64,000 bases of DNA from Candidatus Metaruminococcus caecorum (GTDB lineage Bacteria; Bacillota; Clostridia; Oscillospirales; Ruminococcaceae): assembly GCA_904420045.1 (NCBI GenBank), contig CAJFTY010000059.1, positions 1 through 64,000 on the forward strand, written 5' to 3'. Shown here one piece after another: positions 60,591-64,000 of this stretch (the stretch's first letter is position 1; every line of letters begins with the position of its first letter). The position numbers were made by a program, and so were the translations under genes. A model generated the notes under the pieces. It ran no database searches. It was not told where the DNA came from and worked only from the letters and a program-made list of their open reading frames with translations.

Positions 60591-61139
60591 ATGCGAGTAA
60601 TTACAGGTTCCGCCAAAGGGCGGAAATTAAAAACGCTGGAAGGGCTGGATGTGCGCCCTACCACCGACCGGGTGAAGGAGGCGGTGTTTTCCATCATCCA
60701 GTTTCAGCTTCCGGGAGCCGTGGTGTTGGATCTGTTTGCGGGATCCGGCCAAATGGGGATCGAAGCGTTAAGCCGGGGCGCAAAGCTGGCGGTGTTTGTG
60801 GACGCGGACAGGCGCGCCCAGGAAATTGTCCGGGAAAATCTGAAAACCACCGGGTTATCCCCAAACAGCCGGGTGGCGGCCATGGACGCCCAGGCGTTTG
60901 TGAGCTCCACCAAAGACGTGTTTGACATCGCGTTTTTGGATCCGCCCTACCGCAAAGGGCTGTTGGACGAGGTTCTGCCAAAGCTTGCGGATAAAATGTC
61001 GGATACCGGCGTCATCCTTTGCGAGCACGGCAAAGACGAGGAGCTTCCCCAGCGGGCAGGGGAATTTTTGAAGGCTCGCGACTACCGGTACGGCAAAATC
61101 GTGGTGACGGCGTACCGCAAACCCCAGGATGAGGAATAA
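60591..61139 (+). CDS. rsmD: 16S rRNA (guanine966-N2)-methyltransferase
   Basis: MRVITGSAKGRKLKTLEG; LDLFAGSGQMGIEALSRGA; FLDPPY. Confidence 0.95.
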   Translation: MRVITGSAKGRKLKTLEGLDVRPTTDRVKEAVFSIIQFQLPGAVVLDLFAGSGQMGIEALSRGAKLAVFVDADRRAQEIVRENLKTTGLSPNSRVAAMDAQAFVSSTKDVFDIAFLDPPYRKGLLDEVLPKLADKMSDTGVILCEHGKDEELPQRAGEFLKARDYRYGKIVVTAYRKPQDEE

Positions 61140-61159
61140 TCAGCGGGAGTGGACATCGA

Positions 61160-61651
61160 ATGGAACGAATTGCAGTGTGCCCCGGCAGCTTTGACCCGAT
61201 TACCAACGGACATTTGGATATCATCCGCCGGGCGGCAGGGCTGTTTGACCGGGTGATCGTGCTGATCTCCCACAACGCGGACAAGCATGAAGCGTTTACC
61301 GCTGAGGAGCGGGCCAGGCTGGTTCGGATGGTGGTGGAGGATCTGCCCAACATCGAGGTGGATGTGTTCGACGGGCTGTTGGCGGAGTATGTACGCCGGC
61401 GAAGGGCGTGCGCCATCGTCAAGGGTTTGCGGGCGGTCTCGGATTTTGAGTATGAATTCCAGATGGCTCTGGCTAACAAAAAGCTTAACGACCAGGCCGA
61501 GACGGTGTTTTTAACCACCAGTACCGAAAATATGTATTTGAGTTCCAGCATTGTCCGTCAAATCGCGGCGCTGGGCGGGGACATTTCCCCCTTTGTGCCA
61601 AAGCGGATTTTGCAGGCGATCAATCAACGTTTTCAAACGGAGAAGGAGTAG
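61160..61651 (+). CDS. coaD: Phosphopantetheine adenylyltransferase
   Basis: AVCPGSFDPITNGHLDIIRRAA; YLSSSIVRQIA. Confidence 0.96.
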   Translation: MERIAVCPGSFDPITNGHLDIIRRAAGLFDRVIVLISHNADKHEAFTAEERARLVRMVVEDLPNIEVDVFDGLLAEYVRRRRACAIVKGLRAVSDFEYEFQMALANKKLNDQAETVFLTTSTENMYLSSSIVRQIAALGGDISPFVPKRILQAINQRFQTEKE

Positions 61652-61657
61652 ATGGTT

Positions 61658-62116
61658 ATGGCAATGAGTGTAACGGATATCCTGGACATCATGGACGACC
61701 TGTTGGACAAGGCGTGGAGCCTGCCCCTGTCCGGCGGACGGTGCGTGATCGACGTAGAACGCTTTCGCGATCTGGTGGGCGATGTCCGGCTGAATATGCC
61801 CTCCGAGGTAAAACAGGCGAAGTTGATCGTGCAGGACCGCAAACAGATCATTGACGACGCCAAAGCGGAGGCGGAAATGATCGTTCGCCGGGCCCAGGAA
61901 AAGGCAAAGGCTATGGTCAATCAGGAAACCATTGTCAAACAGGCGCAGGAAAAAGCGAATGAGATGGTTTCCCAGGCACAGTTACAGTCCAGGGAACTCC
62001 GCCGGGCGACCAACGAGTTTGTGGACGGCATGCTTCAGAAAACCGAGGAGCACATGGCAAAAAATCTGTCGGAGTTGAAGCAAACCCGCCAGGCGGTCCG
62101 CCAGATGCAGAAATAA
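61658..62116 (+). CDS. Coiled-coil hypothetical protein (ATP synthase b / V-type E-like helix)
   Basis: Long helical repeat AKAEAEMIVRRAQEKAKAMVNQ; usual neighbour of coaD in Clostridia (from memory). Confidence 0.65.
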   Translation: MAMSVTDILDIMDDLLDKAWSLPLSGGRCVIDVERFRDLVGDVRLNMPSEVKQAKLIVQDRKQIIDDAKAEAEMIVRRAQEKAKAMVNQETIVKQAQEKANEMVSQAQLQSRELRRATNEFVDGMLQKTEEHMAKNLSELKQTRQAVRQMQK

Positions 62117-62136
62117 GGCTGGCTTTCGAAAAAGTC

Positions 62137-62166
62137 AAAATCCCCGGGAGACATCCCGGGGATTTT
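62137..62166 (+). terminator. Rho-independent terminator
   Basis: AAAATCCCCGGG...CCCGGGGATTTT. Confidence 0.85.
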
Positions 62167-62335
62167 TCATGGGGAATGAGTATTCGTTTTTAGACAGAGA
62201 CCATTTGCCGCAAAACCTCGCAAAGCCCGTGACTGCGGAACTCGACCGTCGGTCGAGCCGCGAAAACAGGAGTTTTTATTGACTTTGCAAAAAGGCGGTT
62301 CTATCATAAAAACGCAACGAAAGGAGGTCCCGACG

Positions 62336-62476
62336 ATGGAAGAAAAAACAATGTTTGGGAAATTTATCGCACAGAAACGAAAAGAAAACAATCTGACGCA
62401 AAAGGATCTGGCACAGCGTCTGTATGTGACGGAATCCGCCGTTTCAAAATGGGAGAGGGGGGTTTCCCATGCTTAA
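62336..62476 (+). pseudogene. Truncated XRE-family HTH regulator (MEEKTMFGKFIAQKRKENNLTQKDLAQRLYVTESAVSKWERG...)
   Basis: AAAGGAGG RBS; HTH_3 signature; stops immediately after SKWERGVSHA. Confidence 0.65.
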
Positions 62477-62541
62477 AGATACCACACTAAAAACCCACGC
62501 TTACATTACTTCCAAACAATACAATTTTGGAGGTAAACCCT

Positions 62542-62787
62542 ATGAAACGACTTATATCCTGCGAATATAACTTCGATAACTGCTGTGTGGAACTGAAATT
62601 CACCGATGGCAGTATGATTGCGATTGATACGATTGCTGTTGAGAGCGAGGTCGCCCGTAATATGTACGAACGGTCAGAACTTGACTATCTAATTTACAAC
62701 GCGCCTTTAGAGTATGCAGACCTCATTTTGAACGGTAATCCCGAAGCATATTTGAAAGCAGTTACCGAGTATAAACCTTTAGACTAA
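62542..62787 (+). CDS. Small protein, DUF6061-like
   Basis: MKRLISCEYNFDNCCVELKFTDGSMIAIDTIAVESEVARNMYERSELDYLIYN; TTGGAGG RBS; family from memory. Confidence 0.6.
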   Translation: MKRLISCEYNFDNCCVELKFTDGSMIAIDTIAVESEVARNMYERSELDYLIYNAPLEYADLILNGNPEAYLKAVTEYKPLD

Positions 62788-62798
62788 TCTTATAAGTG

Positions 62799-62840
62799 AT
62801 GCCGCCTGCAATGACAGTATAAAGTCAGTGCAGGCGGCAT
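62799..62840. terminator. Terminator-like hairpin between convergent genes
   Basis: ATGCCGCCTGCA...TGCAGGCGGCAT followed by TTTTT. Confidence 0.7.
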
Positions 62841-62843
62841 TTT

Positions 62844-63980
62844 TTATGTTGTATAGTATTGTGCTTGAGCCGTCCAAAGCTCGTAGTATTTGCCGTTTTC
62901 GTCGGCTAACAGTTCCTCGTGTGAACCGACTTGAACGATCTCGCCATTGTCAAATACAGCGATCTTGTCGCAGAAACGACAGGAGGACAGACGATGGCTG
63001 ATGTAAATAGCTGTTTTATCACCGACAATTTCATCAAACTTAGCGTATATCTCTGCCTCGGCAATAGGATCGAGTGCGGCGGTAGGCTCGTCGAGAATGA
63101 TAAAGGGAGCGTCCTTATAGAGTGCTCGGGCAAGAGCGATCTTTTGTGCTTCGCCCCCCGATACGTTAACGCCTTCATCGTCAAAATTTTTGTAGATAGG
63201 CGTTTCAAGTCCTTTTGCCATTTCTGCATACCGTTCTCCAAAACCAACCTCTCGCAAACATCTCTCTGCCTTTTCTCCATCCCATGAAGCAGCAGACGAT
63301 ACGTTATTGCCAAGCGGAAGTGCCAAGAGCGAATAATCTTGGAAGACAACCGAGAAAAGATCGAGATACTGACGGTAATCGTATTTACGAACATTGAAAT
63401 CATTCATATAGATCTCACCCTCGGTTGGATCATAAAGACGACACATCAGCTTGATAAATGTGGTCTTTCCCGAGCCGTTCATTCCTACAACCGCAAGACG
63501 CTCGCCTACCTTAAAGGTCAGATTGACATTCTTCAAAGCATAATTATCACTTCCTGCGTATTTGAAGCTGACATTTCTGAACTCAATATCATATTTCTTG
63601 TCACTTCGCTTTTCAACGGCAAGAGAGCCTTGGTACATATCATTGGGGATATCGAAATACTCTAAATACAGTTTGAGGAATTGCTCGTTTTCCTTGAAGG
63701 AACGGAACAGCGTATCCAAAAGCGCATTAAGATCTCCCATAAAGCGTCCAAGATATCCTGTGTATTTAATCACGTTACCTACAGGGAATGCACCCATGGC
63801 ACAGTAGAAACAAACCAACAGATAATTGAAAAGTGTACTTGACCAATTTAATATTCCTCTTGGAATACTTAACTTAAACCCGAGACTCTGCGCATTTGAA
63901 AACGCTTTCAAATGATCTTTGTTCATCTTTTCGCTCAGTTTCTGTATAATATCTGCTTGAAGATAGATTCTGTCGTCCAT
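62844..63980 (-). CDS. ABC transporter permease/ATP-binding protein, probably truncated at its N-terminus by the window edge
   Basis: Walker A GMNGSGKTT; VSGGEAQKIALARAL; FIILDEPTAALDP; partial TM region at N-terminus. Confidence 0.85.
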   Translation of the reverse strand: MDDRIYLQADIIQKLSEKMNKDHLKAFSNAQSLGFKLSIPRGILNWSSTLFNYLLVCFYCAMGAFPVGNVIKYTGYLGRFMGDLNALLDTLFRSFKENEQFLKLYLEYFDIPNDMYQGSLAVEKRSDKKYDIEFRNVSFKYAGSDNYALKNVNLTFKVGERLAVVGMNGSGKTTFIKLMCRLYDPTEGEIYMNDFNVRKYDYRQYLDLFSVVFQDYSLLALPLGNNVSSAASWDGEKAERCLREVGFGERYAEMAKGLETPIYKNFDDEGVNVSGGEAQKIALARALYKDAPFIILDEPTAALDPIAEAEIYAKFDEIVGDKTAIYISHRLSSCRFCDKIAVFDNGEIVQVGSHEELLADENGKYYELWTAQAQYYTT

Positions 63981-64000
63981 TCCAGTACTGTTCGTTCCTC

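Overview
This is a roughly 64 kb stretch of a GC-rich Firmicutes/Clostridia-like chromosome, consistent with an anaerobic Oscillospiraceae-type genome. Most of it is ordinary core gene content: group B [FeFe]-hydrogenase, ilvBNC, lexA, split TrkA, two two-component systems, prmC, recA-recX, rimO, pgsA, a T-box-controlled cysE-cysS, a divergent type IIA topoisomerase pair, secG-rnr, manA, a ROK kinase, upp, rpiB, tsaB/tsaE, fhs, rodA, rsmD and coaD. The main accessory region is about 27.0-38.4 kb. It holds a very large secreted PA14/GH51-like glycosidase with an NPTTG anchor, a LacI regulator, a short glycyl radical enzyme (CxE motif, RVWGW glycyl loop) and its activase with a compressed Fe-S insert. 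Next to these are an NPQTS-anchored metallophosphoesterase and a DeoR regulator. This is my best candidate for an undescribed pathway. A second notable observation is that the window edges carry two different XRE-HTH genes, both cut off just after the SKWE codons and both joined to similar sequence (TAAAGATACCACA...CCCACGCT). This could mark a mobile element family inserting into the conserved HTH codons. Other items include a candidate C-rich small RNA near 10.2 kb, a structured fhs leader, an SD-sequestering hairpin before a C39 peptidase gene, and a hairpin cluster at 47.7-48.0 kb. No rRNA, tRNA or CRISPR array was recognised. All assignments are by reading the sequence; no database search was run.
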